Assembly: GCF_014203355.1 (NCBI RefSeq)
Contig: NZ_JACHIR010000001.1
Span: 930,001-994,000 of the forward strand
Length of the DNA stretch: 64,000 bases
Direction of reading: 5' to 3'
Source: Kutzneria kofuensis
GTDB lineage: Bacteria; Actinomycetota; Actinomycetes; Mycobacteriales; Pseudonocardiaceae
Part shown: one piece after another, positions 55,466 through 64,000 of the stretch
Position numbering within the stretch: position 1 is the stretch's first letter
How the letters are laid out: every line of letters starts with the position of its first letter
Notes under the pieces: generated by a model
Database searches by the model: none
Told to the model about the DNA's origin: nothing
What the model saw: the letters and a program-made list of their open reading frames with translations, nothing else
Program-made: the position numbers and the translations under genes

Positions 55466-56218
55466 TCAGGCGTCGACCTCGGCCATGACCTCGTCGGACA
55501 CGTCGAAGTTGGCGTAGACGTTCTGCACGTCGTCGCAGTCCTCCAGCGCGTCGATCAGCTTGAACATCTTGCGCGCGCCGTCGGCCTCCAGCTGGACCGT
55601 CATCGACGGCACGAAGTTCGCCTCGGCCGACTCGTAGTCGTAGCCGGCGTCCTGCAGCGCCTTGCGCACCGGGATGAGATCGCCGGCCTCGGACACCACC
55701 TCAAAGCTGTCACCGAGGTCGTTGACCTCCTCGGCGCCCGCGTCCAGCACGGCCATCAGGACGTCGTCCTCGGACAGGTCGTTCTTCGGCAGCGTCACCA
55801 CGCCCTTGCGGGTGAACAGGTACGCCACCGAGCCCGGGTCGGCCATGCTGCCGCCGTTGCGGGTCATCGCCGTGCGCACCTCGGACGCCGCGCGGTTGCG
55901 GTTGTCGGTGAGGCACTCGATCAGGATGGCCACGCCGTTCGGGCCGTAGCCCTCGTACATGATCGTCTGCCAGTCGGCGCCGCCGGCCTCCTCGCCGCCG
56001 CCGCGCTTGCGGGCGCGCTCGATGTTGTCCAGCGGGACCGAGTTCTTGCGCGCCTTCTGGATGGCGTCGAACAGCGTGGGGTTGCCGTCCGGGTCGCTGC
56101 CCCCGGTGCGGGCCGCGACCTCGATGTTCTTGATCAGCCGCGCGAACAGCTTGCCGCGCTTGGCGTCGATCGCGGCCTTCTTGTGCTTGGTAGTCGCCCA
56201 CTTGGAGTGGCCGCTCAT
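55466..56218 (-). CDS. yebC: YebC/PmpR family regulatory protein
   Basis: 250 aa, family length. N-terminal [20 protein letters not shown] is the hallmark, followed by GGSDPDGNP and [20 protein letters not shown]. Members act as transcription regulators or, for the YebC1/TACO1 group, help ribosomes pass proline-rich stretches. ATG 56216-56218 has GGAGGAAG upstream. Same strand and order as pdxT upstream, as in mycobacteria. Confidence 0.95.
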   Translation of the reverse strand: MSGHSKWATTKHKKAAIDAKRGKLFARLIKNIEVAARTGGSDPDGNPTLFDAIQKARKNSVPLDNIERARKRGGGEEAGGADWQTIMYEGYGPNGVAILIECLTDNRNRAASEVRTAMTRNGGSMADPGSVAYLFTRKGVVTLPKNDLSEDDVLMAVLDAGAEEVNDLGDSFEVVSEAGDLIPVRKALQDAGYDYESAEANFVPSMTVQLEADGARKMFKLIDALEDCDDVQNVYANFDVSDEVMAEVDA

Positions 56219-56266
56219 GAAACTTCCTCCGTCAGACTCGACGACTCGACGACCGTTCCCACGCCG

Positions 56267-56884
56267 TTAGGCCGCGCGGACAGTCTCCACGAACAGGCGG
56301 TGCACGCGCTCGTCGCCGGTGAGCTCGGGATGGAACGCGGTCGCGAGCACGGACCCCTGCCGAACTGCGACGATCCTACCGGCGGCGGCGCCGCTGGCCG
56401 GTATGTCGGGCACCCGGGCGAGGACCTCGACGCCCTCGCCGACCGACTCCACCCAGGGGGCGCGGATGAACACCGCGTGCACCGGGCCGCCGTCGACCCC
56501 GGTGACCGGCAGCTCGCACTCGAACGAGTCGACCTGCCGGCCGAAGGCGTTGCGCCGGACCACCATGTTCACGGCGGCCAGCTGCTGCTGGTCGGGGCGG
56601 CCGTCGACGACCGTCCCGGCCAGCAGGATCATGCCGGCGCACGAGCCGTACGCGGGCAGGCCGTCGGCCAGCCGCTTGCGCAGCGGTTCGAGCAGCTCGA
56701 AGGTCTCCAGCAGCCGGCTCATCGTGGTCGACTCGCCGCCGGGCAGCACGATGCCGTCGACCTCGGCGAGCTCCTCCGGCCTGCGCACCGGCCGGGCGAT
56801 CACGTCGCACTCGGCCAGCGACACGAGGTGCTCGCGCACGTCGCCCTGCAAGGCGAGCACGCCGATGACGGGCTGGGCGGGCAC
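56267..56884 (-). CDS. pdxT: pyridoxal 5'-phosphate synthase glutaminase subunit PdxT
   Basis: 205 aa class I glutaminase: [21 protein letters not shown], nucleophile Cys82 in YGSCAGM, and the His-Glu pair in [11 protein letters not shown]. It feeds ammonia to PdxS; pdxS is not in this window, and an amino acid permease follows upstream instead. GTG 56882-56884 with GGAGGTCG upstream. Confidence 0.93.
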   Translation of the reverse strand: MPAQPVIGVLALQGDVREHLVSLAECDVIARPVRRPEELAEVDGIVLPGGESTTMSRLLETFELLEPLRKRLADGLPAYGSCAGMILLAGTVVDGRPDQQQLAAVNMVVRRNAFGRQVDSFECELPVTGVDGGPVHAVFIRAPWVESVGEGVEVLARVPDIPASGAAAGRIVAVRQGSVLATAFHPELTGDERVHRLFVETVRAA

Positions 56885-56926
56885 GGGTGAGCGACCTCCT
56901 GGACGGGCAGTACCTGAACCTCCAGC

Positions 56927-58342
56927 TTATTGACCGGCGACGGGGACCGCGCTGGAGGGGTCGGACTCGGCCGCCCGGCGCCGGCGGCTGACCGCCCACC
57001 AGCCGATCGCGATGACCGCCGCGATGCCCGGGATGGAGAAGAAGGCGACCTGCTCGGCGCCGCCGGCGAAGCCCATCATCACCACGATCAGCGCCAGGAA
57101 CGCCAGCGTCAGCCAGCCGGTCCAGGGCGCGCCCGGCATCCGGTAGCTCGGCCGCTCCAGCTCGCCGCGCAGCGCCGCCTGGCGCAGCCGCATCTGGCAG
57201 AACACCAGCGTGGCCCAGGTGGCGACGACGCCGAGCGAGGCGATCGCGGTGGCGATGTCGAACGCGGCGGTCGCGCCCTTGAACTGGTTGAGCGCGACAC
57301 CGGCGACGTAGACGACGGAGGTGAACAGGATGCCGCCGTACGGGACGTGCCGGCTGCTCATCCTGCCGGCGAAGGCGGGGGCCTCCTTCTTGTCGGCCAG
57401 CGAGCGCAGCACGCGGCCGGTGGAGTACAGGCCGGAGTTGCAGGAGGACAGGGCCGCCGTGAGCACGATCGCGTTCATCACGTCGCCGACCCAGGGCAGG
57501 CCCAGCGCGCTGAACACGGTGACGAACGGGCTGGTGGAGCTGCTGTACATGATCGAGGGCAGCAGCATCGCCAGCAGGGTGACCGAGCCGACGTAGAAGA
57601 TCGCGATCCGCCAGACGACGCCGTTGATGGCCTTCGGCATGACCTTGTGCGGGTCCTTGGTCTCGCCGGCGGCGATGCCGACCAGCTCGATCGCCGAGTA
57701 CGCGAAGATGACCGCCTGCAGCGCGATCAGCGCGACGCCGATGCCGTGCGGGAAGAAGCCGCCGTCGGCGACCAGGTTGGCCGGGCCGGCCGGGTGGCCG
57801 GCGATGTTCGTGGACGTGACCACCAGGCCGATGCCGACCAGCAGGAACACCACGATCGCGGTGACCTTGATGACGGAGAACCAGAACTCCAGCTCGCCGA
57901 ACAGCTTCACCGACACCAGGTTGATCACCAGCAGCGCCACCAGCGCGATCAGCGCGGTGATCCAGGTCGGCAGGTTCGGCAGCCAGCGCTGCACGTAGAT
58001 GCCGACCGCGGTGATCTCGGCGACGCCGGTCATCGCCCAGTTCAGCCAGTACATCCAGCCCGAGGTGAAGCCGGCCCAGGGGCCGATGAACTCGCGGGCG
58101 TAGGTGACGAAGCTGCCGGACGTCGGCCGGTAGAGCACCAGCTCGCCCAGTGCCCGCATGACGAAGAAGGCGGCCAGGCCGCACAGCGCGTAGGACAGGA
58201 TCAGGCCGGGGCCGGCGGCGTGCAGGCGGCCGCCGGCGCCGAGGAACAGGCCGACGCCGATGGCGCCGCCCATCGCGATCATCTGCACCTGGCGGTTGCC
58301 GAGGGACTTCGCATAGCCCTCGCCGTCACGGGAAAAATCCAC
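56927..58342 (-). CDS. APC-family amino acid permease
   Basis: 471 aa, 12 predicted membrane helices. The N-terminal KSLGNRQVQMIAMGGAIGVG is the consensus of the amino acid transporter (AAT) family, with GLGLFLGAGGRLHAAGP-type helix 1 and the conserved IFAYSAIELVGIAAGETKDP. Similar to GABA, aromatic or Asn permeases; substrate unclear. GTG 58340-58342 has AAGGGA 9 nt upstream and is preferred to the longer frame. Confidence 0.9.
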   Translation of the reverse strand: MDFSRDGEGYAKSLGNRQVQMIAMGGAIGVGLFLGAGGRLHAAGPGLILSYALCGLAAFFVMRALGELVLYRPTSGSFVTYAREFIGPWAGFTSGWMYWLNWAMTGVAEITAVGIYVQRWLPNLPTWITALIALVALLVINLVSVKLFGELEFWFSVIKVTAIVVFLLVGIGLVVTSTNIAGHPAGPANLVADGGFFPHGIGVALIALQAVIFAYSAIELVGIAAGETKDPHKVMPKAINGVVWRIAIFYVGSVTLLAMLLPSIMYSSSTSPFVTVFSALGLPWVGDVMNAIVLTAALSSCNSGLYSTGRVLRSLADKKEAPAFAGRMSSRHVPYGGILFTSVVYVAGVALNQFKGATAAFDIATAIASLGVVATWATLVFCQMRLRQAALRGELERPSYRMPGAPWTGWLTLAFLALIVVMMGFAGGAEQVAFFSIPGIAAVIAIGWWAVSRRRRAAESDPSSAVPVAGQ

Positions 58343-58515
58343 GGAAACGGTCCCTTCGGTACTGCGAAAGGCGCGCGGAACCGCCCCGGCTCCGGCGCTG
58401 GAGAACTCGACCCCGGGTGAGGCGGACCACACCCGATGAGGTCGGGACTCTACTGAGCGAACGGAGCAGCGCTCTATTCCGTTTGAGCAAGCCTTGATGT
58501 GACGAATGCCACCGT

Positions 58516-58824
58516 TTAAGCGACGCCGACCAGTCGCAGTGCCGCCGTCGTGGCCGCCGCCAACACGACCACCAGCACGAACGGCACCTTGCGCCAGGCC
58601 GCCACGCCGCCGACAAATACACCGGCGGCCAGCGCCCAGCCGCCGAATTTGCCGCCGGGCACGAACGCGTTGACCGCCACGAGGGCAAGGAGCAGTGCCG
58701 TCGCGGCCATTGACAGCAGCATTTGCACGCGGGCCGGCACGGTGATGCGATTGCGCAGTTGGGGGCCGGCGAAGCGAATCCCATAGGTGCCGGCGGCAAG
58801 TGCGAGGACGACTGCCAGCGTCAT
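58516..58824 (-). CDS. azlD: AzlD-type branched-chain amino acid exporter subunit
   Basis: 102 aa with four hydrophobic helices (LAVVLALAAGTYGIRFAGPQ, MLLSMAATALLLALVAVNAF, GWALAAGVFVGGVAAW, PFVLVVVLAAATTAALRL). ATG 58822-58824 overlaps the azlC stop (ATGA). Small partner of AzlC. Confidence 0.88.
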   Translation of the reverse strand: MTLAVVLALAAGTYGIRFAGPQLRNRITVPARVQMLLSMAATALLLALVAVNAFVPGGKFGGWALAAGVFVGGVAAWRKVPFVLVVVLAAATTAALRLVGVA

Positions 58825-59525
58825 GCCGTCACCGCCTTCTTCCGGGTGGGCAGCGCCGCGATCACACCCAAAGCCGCCAGCACCACCGGAATTCCCGGCG
58901 GCAGGAACGGCGTCGTCGCGACGGCGATCGCCGCCCCCAGCAGCGCCACCCGCAGCGTGACGCGGTCCTTCAGCGCCGGGAGGACGAGCGCGAACATCGC
59001 GGCGGGGAACGCGGCGTCCATGCCGAAGCGGTTCGGGTCGCCGATGACCTGCCCGATCAGGGCTCCCACCAGCGTGCCGCTGTTCCACGTGAGAAGGAGG
59101 GCCAGGCCGCAGGTCCAGAACGCCGCCTTGGCCCGCTTGCGGTCGCCCTGGGCCATCGCGAACGCCACCGACTCGTCGACGAGGATGTGGCTGCCGATGA
59201 CGCGGGTCGCCAGCCGCTCGCCGAGCACGTCGCCGATGGCCAGGCCGAACGGCAGGTGCCGGGCGTTGAGCAGCAGGCCCGCGAACACCGCCGCGATCGG
59301 GCTGCCGCCCGCGGCGACGATGCCCACCACCATGAACTGCGAGCCGCCCGCGAAGACCAGCAGCGACATCGCGCAGACGAGCCAGATCGGGATGTGCGCG
59401 GCCACCGCGATCGCGCCGAAGGACGCTCCCGTGACGAACGCGGTCAGGGCTATGGGCGAGACATTGCGGATCAACGCCAGATCTAGTTGTCTCCGGTCTA
59501 ATGTTCGCCAGATCGAACGAACCAT
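58821..59525 (-). CDS. azlC: AzlC-type branched-chain amino acid exporter subunit
   Basis: 234 aa, six or seven helices. The family core is SPIALTAFVTGASFGAIAVA, LVFAGGSQFMVVG, NARHLPFGLAIGDVLG and HILVDESVAFAM. Together with AzlD it exports branched-chain or related amino acids. ATG 59523-59525. Divergent from the XRE-cupin regulator, whose likely operators lie between them. Confidence 0.9.
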   Translation of the reverse strand: MVRSIWRTLDRRQLDLALIRNVSPIALTAFVTGASFGAIAVAAHIPIWLVCAMSLLVFAGGSQFMVVGIVAAGGSPIAAVFAGLLLNARHLPFGLAIGDVLGERLATRVIGSHILVDESVAFAMAQGDRKRAKAAFWTCGLALLLTWNSGTLVGALIGQVIGDPNRFGMDAAFPAAMFALVLPALKDRVTLRVALLGAAIAVATTPFLPPGIPVVLAALGVIAALPTRKKAVTA

Positions 59526-59568
59526 AGCCCATACTGAACAGACGCCCCGGCGTTCGTCAAGCCGAACG
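59503..59568. promoter_or_regulatory. paired GTTCG-N6-CGAAC operators between azlC and its regulator
   Basis: GTTCG (59503-59507)/CGAAC (59514-59518) and CGTTCG (59551-59556)/CGAACG (59563-59568) have identical geometry (16 bp from GTTCG to CGAAC) and are 49 bp apart. The first overlaps the azlC start, the second lies 23 bp before the regulator GTG. They fit autoregulation and azlCD repression by the XRE protein. Confidence 0.6.
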
Positions 59569-59590
59569 TCCCGACCGATGGAACGAACAC

Positions 59591-60154
59591 GTGGATCAGG
59601 ACCGCAGTTCCGCCCCGCTGGACGTGATCGCCGCCGCGCTGCGCCGGGAACGCGACCGCGTCGGCCTGTCCCTCTCCGAGCTGGCCAAGCGCGCCGGCAT
59701 CGCCAAGTCGACGCTGTCCCAGCTCGAGTCCGGCGCGGGCAACCCGAGCGTCGAGACCCTGTGGGCCCTGGGCGTGGCGCTCGGCGTCCCCTTTTCCCGC
59801 CTCGTCGATCCCCCCAAGCCCGCCGTCCTCGTCGTCCGCTTCGGCGAGGGGCCCTACGTTCGCTCCGAGCAGTCCAACTACTCCGCCACCCTGCTCTCCG
59901 CCTGTCCCCCGGGCGCGCGGCGGGACATCTACCTGATCACCATGAGCACCGACTCCGGCCGCCAGTCCGTGCCGCACATCCCGGGCTCCGTCGAGCACCT
60001 CATCGTCTCCACCGGCCGCGTGCTCGCCGGCCCCGCCGACGACCCCAGGGAACTCGGCCCCGGCGACTACCTCTCGTACCCCGGCGACGTCCCGCACATC
60101 TACCAGGCCCTCGACCCCGGCACCGTGGCGGTCCTGGTGATGGAGCACGTGTGA
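59591..60154 (+). CDS. XRE-family regulator with cupin sensor domain
   Basis: 187 aa: HTH at ~10-65 (ERDRVGLSLSELAKRAGIAK STLSQLE split here) and a cupin at ~110-187 (HIPGSVEHLIVSTGRVLAGP, PGDYLSYPGDVPHIYQAL). This architecture often controls divergent azlCD or amino acid transport genes. GTG 59591. Followed by a long imperfect hairpin. Confidence 0.9.
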   Translation: MDQDRSSAPLDVIAAALRRERDRVGLSLSELAKRAGIAKSTLSQLESGAGNPSVETLWALGVALGVPFSRLVDPPKPAVLVVRFGEGPYVRSEQSNYSATLLSACPPGARRDIYLITMSTDSGRQSVPHIPGSVEHLIVSTGRVLAGPADDPRELGPGDYLSYPGDVPHIYQALDPGTVAVLVMEHV

Positions 60155-60160
60155 GCCCCG

Positions 60161-60269
60161 GCGAGTCACGCTCTGGGAACCACCGAATGCGGGTTTCCGG
60201 CAGAACTGAGTCCCGAGGCTCAGTTCTGCCCAGTTCCTACATTTCGGTGTGCCGCAGAGCGTGACTCGC
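60161..60269. terminator. 109-bp interrupted inverted repeat
   Basis: Outer arms GCGAGTCACGCTCTG (60161-60175) and CAGAGCGTGACTCGC (60255-60269) pair perfectly over 15 bp, and inner arms GGCAGAACTGAG (60199-60210) and CTCAGTTCTGCC (60219-60230) over 12 bp. CACCGAA and TTCGGTG pair between them with small bulges. It is 7 nt after the regulator stop and may end its transcript, but it is far longer than a normal terminator and looks like a small non-autonomous repeat. Confidence 0.65.
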
Positions 60270-60317
60270 GGGGGTTTGCGTTGACAGGGGCGGAAAGGCG
60301 TGGCTAACGTCGGGGAC

Positions 60318-60407
60318 GGAGTCGAGAGGCGCTGCAGCGGACCGTGTCCGCCACGCTCGGCTCCGTGTGAACGTCACAAGGGCGCCTCCCCAGCGGGAGG
60401 CGCCCTT
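60318..60407 (+). promoter_or_regulatory. S-adenosylhomocysteine (SAH) riboswitch-like leader with terminator
   Basis: P1 GGAGTCGAG (60318-60326)/CTCGGCTCC (60356-60364); P2 GCGGAC (60337-60342)/GTCCGC (60346-60351); the conserved GAGGCGCTGC segment lies between P1 and P2. Its GAGGCGC (60326-60332) is complementary to GCGCCTC (60382-60388), the pseudoknot of this class. The same 3' strand also belongs to a 13-bp terminator hairpin (60378-60390 with 60395-60407). The two pairings exclude each other, so SAH binding would favour ahcY expression. It lies 46 nt before ahcY. Confidence 0.8.
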
Positions 60408-60452
60408 CGTCGTACGGGCCGCCTCCCCGCGAAGCATGCGGAGGAAACCGGA

Positions 60453-61913
<1,461 letters not shown>

Positions 61914-61936
61914 TACAGTCGCCTCACCGCCGCTGA

Positions 61937-61950
61937 TGAAAACGTTTACA
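61937..61950. promoter_or_regulatory. LacI/GalR-type operator
   Basis: TGAAAACGTTTACA fits the cre-like consensus TGNNANCGNTNNCA of LacI-family regulators without mismatch, with a central CG. It ends 21 nt before the start of the secreted lyase-like gene and 23 nt after the ahcY stop, a good site for sugar-dependent repression. Confidence 0.65.
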
Positions 61951-61971
61951 GACGTTCAGTGGAGTGAGGCG

Positions 61972-62622
61972 ATGAGAAAACTCCTGACCGCGCTGGCCAT
62001 CGCCGGCGCGTCCCTGACGGGAGTGGTCGCGCCTGCGGCGCACGCCGCGCCGCAGGCCGACCCGACCGCCGGTCTCAAGCAGTACAGCGACACGTTCAAG
62101 GTCCAGCATCCGTACGACCTGCCCCAGTCCGCACGCTTCTCCACGTCCGCGGGCCCGGTGTACAACGCCTGGATCATGAAGGGCGACAAGCCCTTCTCAC
62201 AGGGGTCGGGCACCGGACCGCGGACCGAGATGCGCTGGGGCACCAACTGGTCGCGGACCGAGCACCAGTGGTCGGCCGACGTGCTGGTCGACTCCGGCAC
62301 CGAGGGCGCCTGCATCATGCAGGTCAAGGGCGACACGGGTGGCGAGGCCGTCTACCTCAACGTGCACAACAACGGAAGTCTCTACAACAGCGTCAACAAG
62401 ACGCCGATCGCCACCGGCCTGTGGGGCAAGTGGTTCCACCTGAACACCGACTTCAACCCGGCCGACGGGTCCTTCCGGGTGTGGATCGACGGCAGGCAGG
62501 TGCTCTCCGGCCACTACTCCGCGCCGGCCAGCAAGGTCTGGTACTTCAAGAACGGCGTCTACAACACCAACGGGGCCAAGGCCGAGGCCCACTTCAAGAA
62601 CATCACCTTCTGGCAGAAGTAG
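61972..62622 (+). CDS. secreted polysaccharide lyase-like protein
   Basis: 216 aa with a Sec signal peptide (MRKLLTALAIAGASLTGVVA, cleavage after AHA near residue 28). The mature ~190 residues have the concanavalin-like pattern of small polysaccharide lyases: KPFSQGSGTGPRTEMRW, WSADVLVDSGTEGACIMQVK, WFHLNTDFNPADGSFRVWID and WYFKNGVYNTNG. Likely acts on or binds an extracellular uronate-containing polymer; the exact family is uncertain. ATG 61972 with GGAGTGAGG upstream. The operator suggests carbohydrate control. Confidence 0.7.
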   Translation: MRKLLTALAIAGASLTGVVAPAAHAAPQADPTAGLKQYSDTFKVQHPYDLPQSARFSTSAGPVYNAWIMKGDKPFSQGSGTGPRTEMRWGTNWSRTEHQWSADVLVDSGTEGACIMQVKGDTGGEAVYLNVHNNGSLYNSVNKTPIATGLWGKWFHLNTDFNPADGSFRVWIDGRQVLSGHYSAPASKVWYFKNGVYNTNGAKAEAHFKNITFWQK

Positions 62623-63378
62623 TCAGTGGTGGCGGCTGCGGGACAGGAACGCCGTCACGCCGCGCTGGAAGTCCTCATAGGACACCGCCGGCCCACTGGC
62701 GAAGCTGTCGGCGGCGGCGCGGGTGGGTGACAGCCCGACGCTGACGGCCTGTTTCGCGGCGACCAACGCGGCCCGGGGCTGGGCGGCCACGGCGGCCACC
62801 AGCTCCGCGGTCGCGCCGGACAACTCCGCCGACGGCACCCGCCGGTTGGCCAGCCCGGCGGCGACGGCCTCGGCGGCGTCCAGCAACCGCCCGGTGTACA
62901 GCAACTCCCGCGCCAGGCCGTGCCCGGCGAGCAGCGCCAGCCGGGCGGCGAAGGCCGGGCTGACAAGGATCCCCAGCCGCGCGATGGGCATGCCGATGCG
63001 GGCGTCGTCGGCGAAGACCCGCAGGTCACAGGCCAGGGCCAGCTGGCAGCCGGCGCCGGCGGCGACGCCGCTGACCTGCGCGATCACCGGCGTCGGACAC
63101 TCCTCGATGGCGGTGCAGGCGGCCTCCATCGCGGCGAAGGCCCGGTCCACGTCGTCGGGGGCGGCGTGCACCCACTCGCGCAGGTCCGAGCCGGCGCTGA
63201 AGGTGCTGCCGCTGCCCCGGACGACGATCACGCGAATGTCCTCGTCCCGGGCGAACTGCCGGAACGCCGTCTCCAGCGCACGCCAATCGTCGTGCCCCAA
63301 CGCATTGGCGCTGCCGCCGGAACCGAGCACCACCTCCGCGCTGCGCCCCTGGCCGCGGACCAAGACGTTCGCCGACAC
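62623..63378 (-). CDS. enoyl-CoA hydratase/isomerase family protein
   Basis: 251 aa crotonase: SAGSDLREWV (first oxyanion loop), GVAAGAGCQLALACDLRVFA (second, where the catalytic Glu of typical hydratases would sit downstream as IGMPIARLG, lacking the common E-x-x-x-G Glu), and the trimerisation helices. The reaction may therefore differ from simple hydration. GTG 63376-63378 follows GGGGAGG. Its stop abuts the stop of the lyase gene (convergent). Its 5' side borders a truncated permease. Confidence 0.85.
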   Translation of the reverse strand: MSANVLVRGQGRSAEVVLGSGGSANALGHDDWRALETAFRQFARDEDIRVIVVRGSGSTFSAGSDLREWVHAAPDDVDRAFAAMEAACTAIEECPTPVIAQVSGVAAGAGCQLALACDLRVFADDARIGMPIARLGILVSPAFAARLALLAGHGLARELLYTGRLLDAAEAVAAGLANRRVPSAELSGATAELVAAVAAQPRAALVAAKQAVSVGLSPTRAAADSFASGPAVSYEDFQRGVTAFLSRSRHH

Positions 63379-63395
63379 CGGACCTCCCCGAAGTA

Positions 63396-64000
63396 GCCAC
63401 GGTCGCGCTGGTGGCGAACACCGCGCCGGTGGCGTTCGGCGCGCTCGCGGTGCCGATCACCACCCTGGCCACGGTGACCGGCCTGCCGCTGCACGACCTG
63501 GCGGCGATGGTCGGTCGGCAGACGCCGGTGCTGGCGCTGTTCGTGCCGATGGCACTGGTCGGCATCATCGGCGGCTGGCGCGGCGTCCGGGAGACACTGC
63601 CGGCGACGATCGCGTGCGGCGTCACGTTCGCGGTCGCTCAGTACGCGGTGGCCAACTTCTTCAGCGCTCCCCTGACGGACATCGTCGCCTCGCTGCTCAG
63701 CGCGCTGGCGGTGGTGGTCGCGGTGCGCCGCCGCAGCAAGGAGGAGAACACCGACAGCCGGGCCGAGGTGCTGCGCGCCTACGCCCCGTACGCGATCATC
63801 ATCGCCGTGTTCGCGCTGGCCCAGGTGCCGGCGATCAAGGACGCGCTGACCAGCGTCACCGTCACGTTCAACTGGCCCGGCCTGCACCTGGCCACCGTCG
63901 GCGGCAAGCCGTCCACGCTGCCGGTGTTCAAGTTCGACTGGCTGGACGCGGCCGGCAGCCTGCTGATCATCGCCGGCCTCGTCACCGTTCCGGTGATCAG
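63396..64000 (+). pseudogene. 5'-truncated L-lactate permease (LctP family), continues beyond window
   Basis: From ~63396 the frame encodes ATVALVANTAPVAFGALAVP, TGLPLHDLAAMVGRQTPVLA and GIIGGWRGVRETLPATIACG, the middle of LctP/LldP permeases. About 145 N-terminal residues, including several membrane helices, are missing: similarity stops within 20 bp of the divergent enoyl-CoA hydratase start, and no ATG/GTG with a ribosome-binding site is placed to restore it. The gene runs off the right edge. Deletion or rearrangement at this junction is the simplest reading. Confidence 0.75.

Overview
The window is high-GC actinobacterial chromosome, most likely from the Pseudonocardiaceae (Amycolatopsis/Kutzneria-like; this is inferred from gene content, not from a search). 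The evidence is dense minus-strand operons with ATGA/GTGA overlaps, many GTG starts, XRE-DUF5753/DUF574 gene pairs, ECF sigma factors, and the block Rv2578c-like gene / hisS / glyoxalase-like MBL / ppiB / relA / apt / secF / secD / yajC / ruvBAC / yebC / pdxT, which follows the order of the Mycobacterium tuberculosis Rv2578c-Rv2604c region.

Layout. (1) 1-16.4 kb, chromosomal: a membrane-tethered ECF sigma factor (partial), a small esterase, and a translationally coupled catabolic operon (TetR, TIGR03084 protein, AtuA-like protein, two acyl-CoA dehydrogenases, biotin-dependent acyl-CoA carboxylase beta and alpha) with a clear TetR operator. Then come a YCII/ECF42 sigma pair, a 56-bp tandem repeat, an XRE-DUF5753 regulator divergent from a DUF574 methyltransferase, and the 3' part of an Rv2578c/SplB-like radical SAM gene. 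(2) 16,364-38,592: a 22.2-kb integrative element of the actinomycete integrative-conjugative type. It carries a large serine integrase, WhiB-like and XRE regulators, a small HTH/excisionase-like protein, spread-like membrane proteins and an FtsK/TraB translocase. It also carries a putative RiPP operon (58-aa precursor candidate, PIMT-type methyltransferase, DUF574 methyltransferase, unknown protein, two small membrane proteins), two paralogous HTH proteins with a degenerate Nudix-like helix, a cupin, an IS701-family insertion and AT-richer cargo genes. (3) 38.6-64 kb, chromosomal: the 5' part of the radical SAM gene with its intein, a YibE/F protein, the syntenic hisS-to-pdxT block, an APC permease, azlCD with its regulator, an ahcY gene behind an SAH-riboswitch-like leader, a secreted lyase-like protein, an enoyl-CoA hydratase and a 5'-truncated lactate permease.

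The most striking observation is where the element sits. Both ends share CAGTTGTGG. Removing the element rebuilds an uninterrupted gene in which a 287-aa intein is inserted at the third cysteine of the radical SAM CxxxCxxC motif, and the serine integrase has recombined on the codons of the intein-extein splice junction (His-Asn-Cys). A perfect LexA-type box precedes the split gene. The second most interesting locus is the 4-kb precursor/PIMT operon inside the element, which resembles aspartimide-forming (imiditide-like) RiPP pathways. Its methyltransferase reads as frameshifted twice, and a third element gene is frameshifted in the same way. All three are apparent one-base losses next to G/C runs, so sequencing error must be weighed against real decay.
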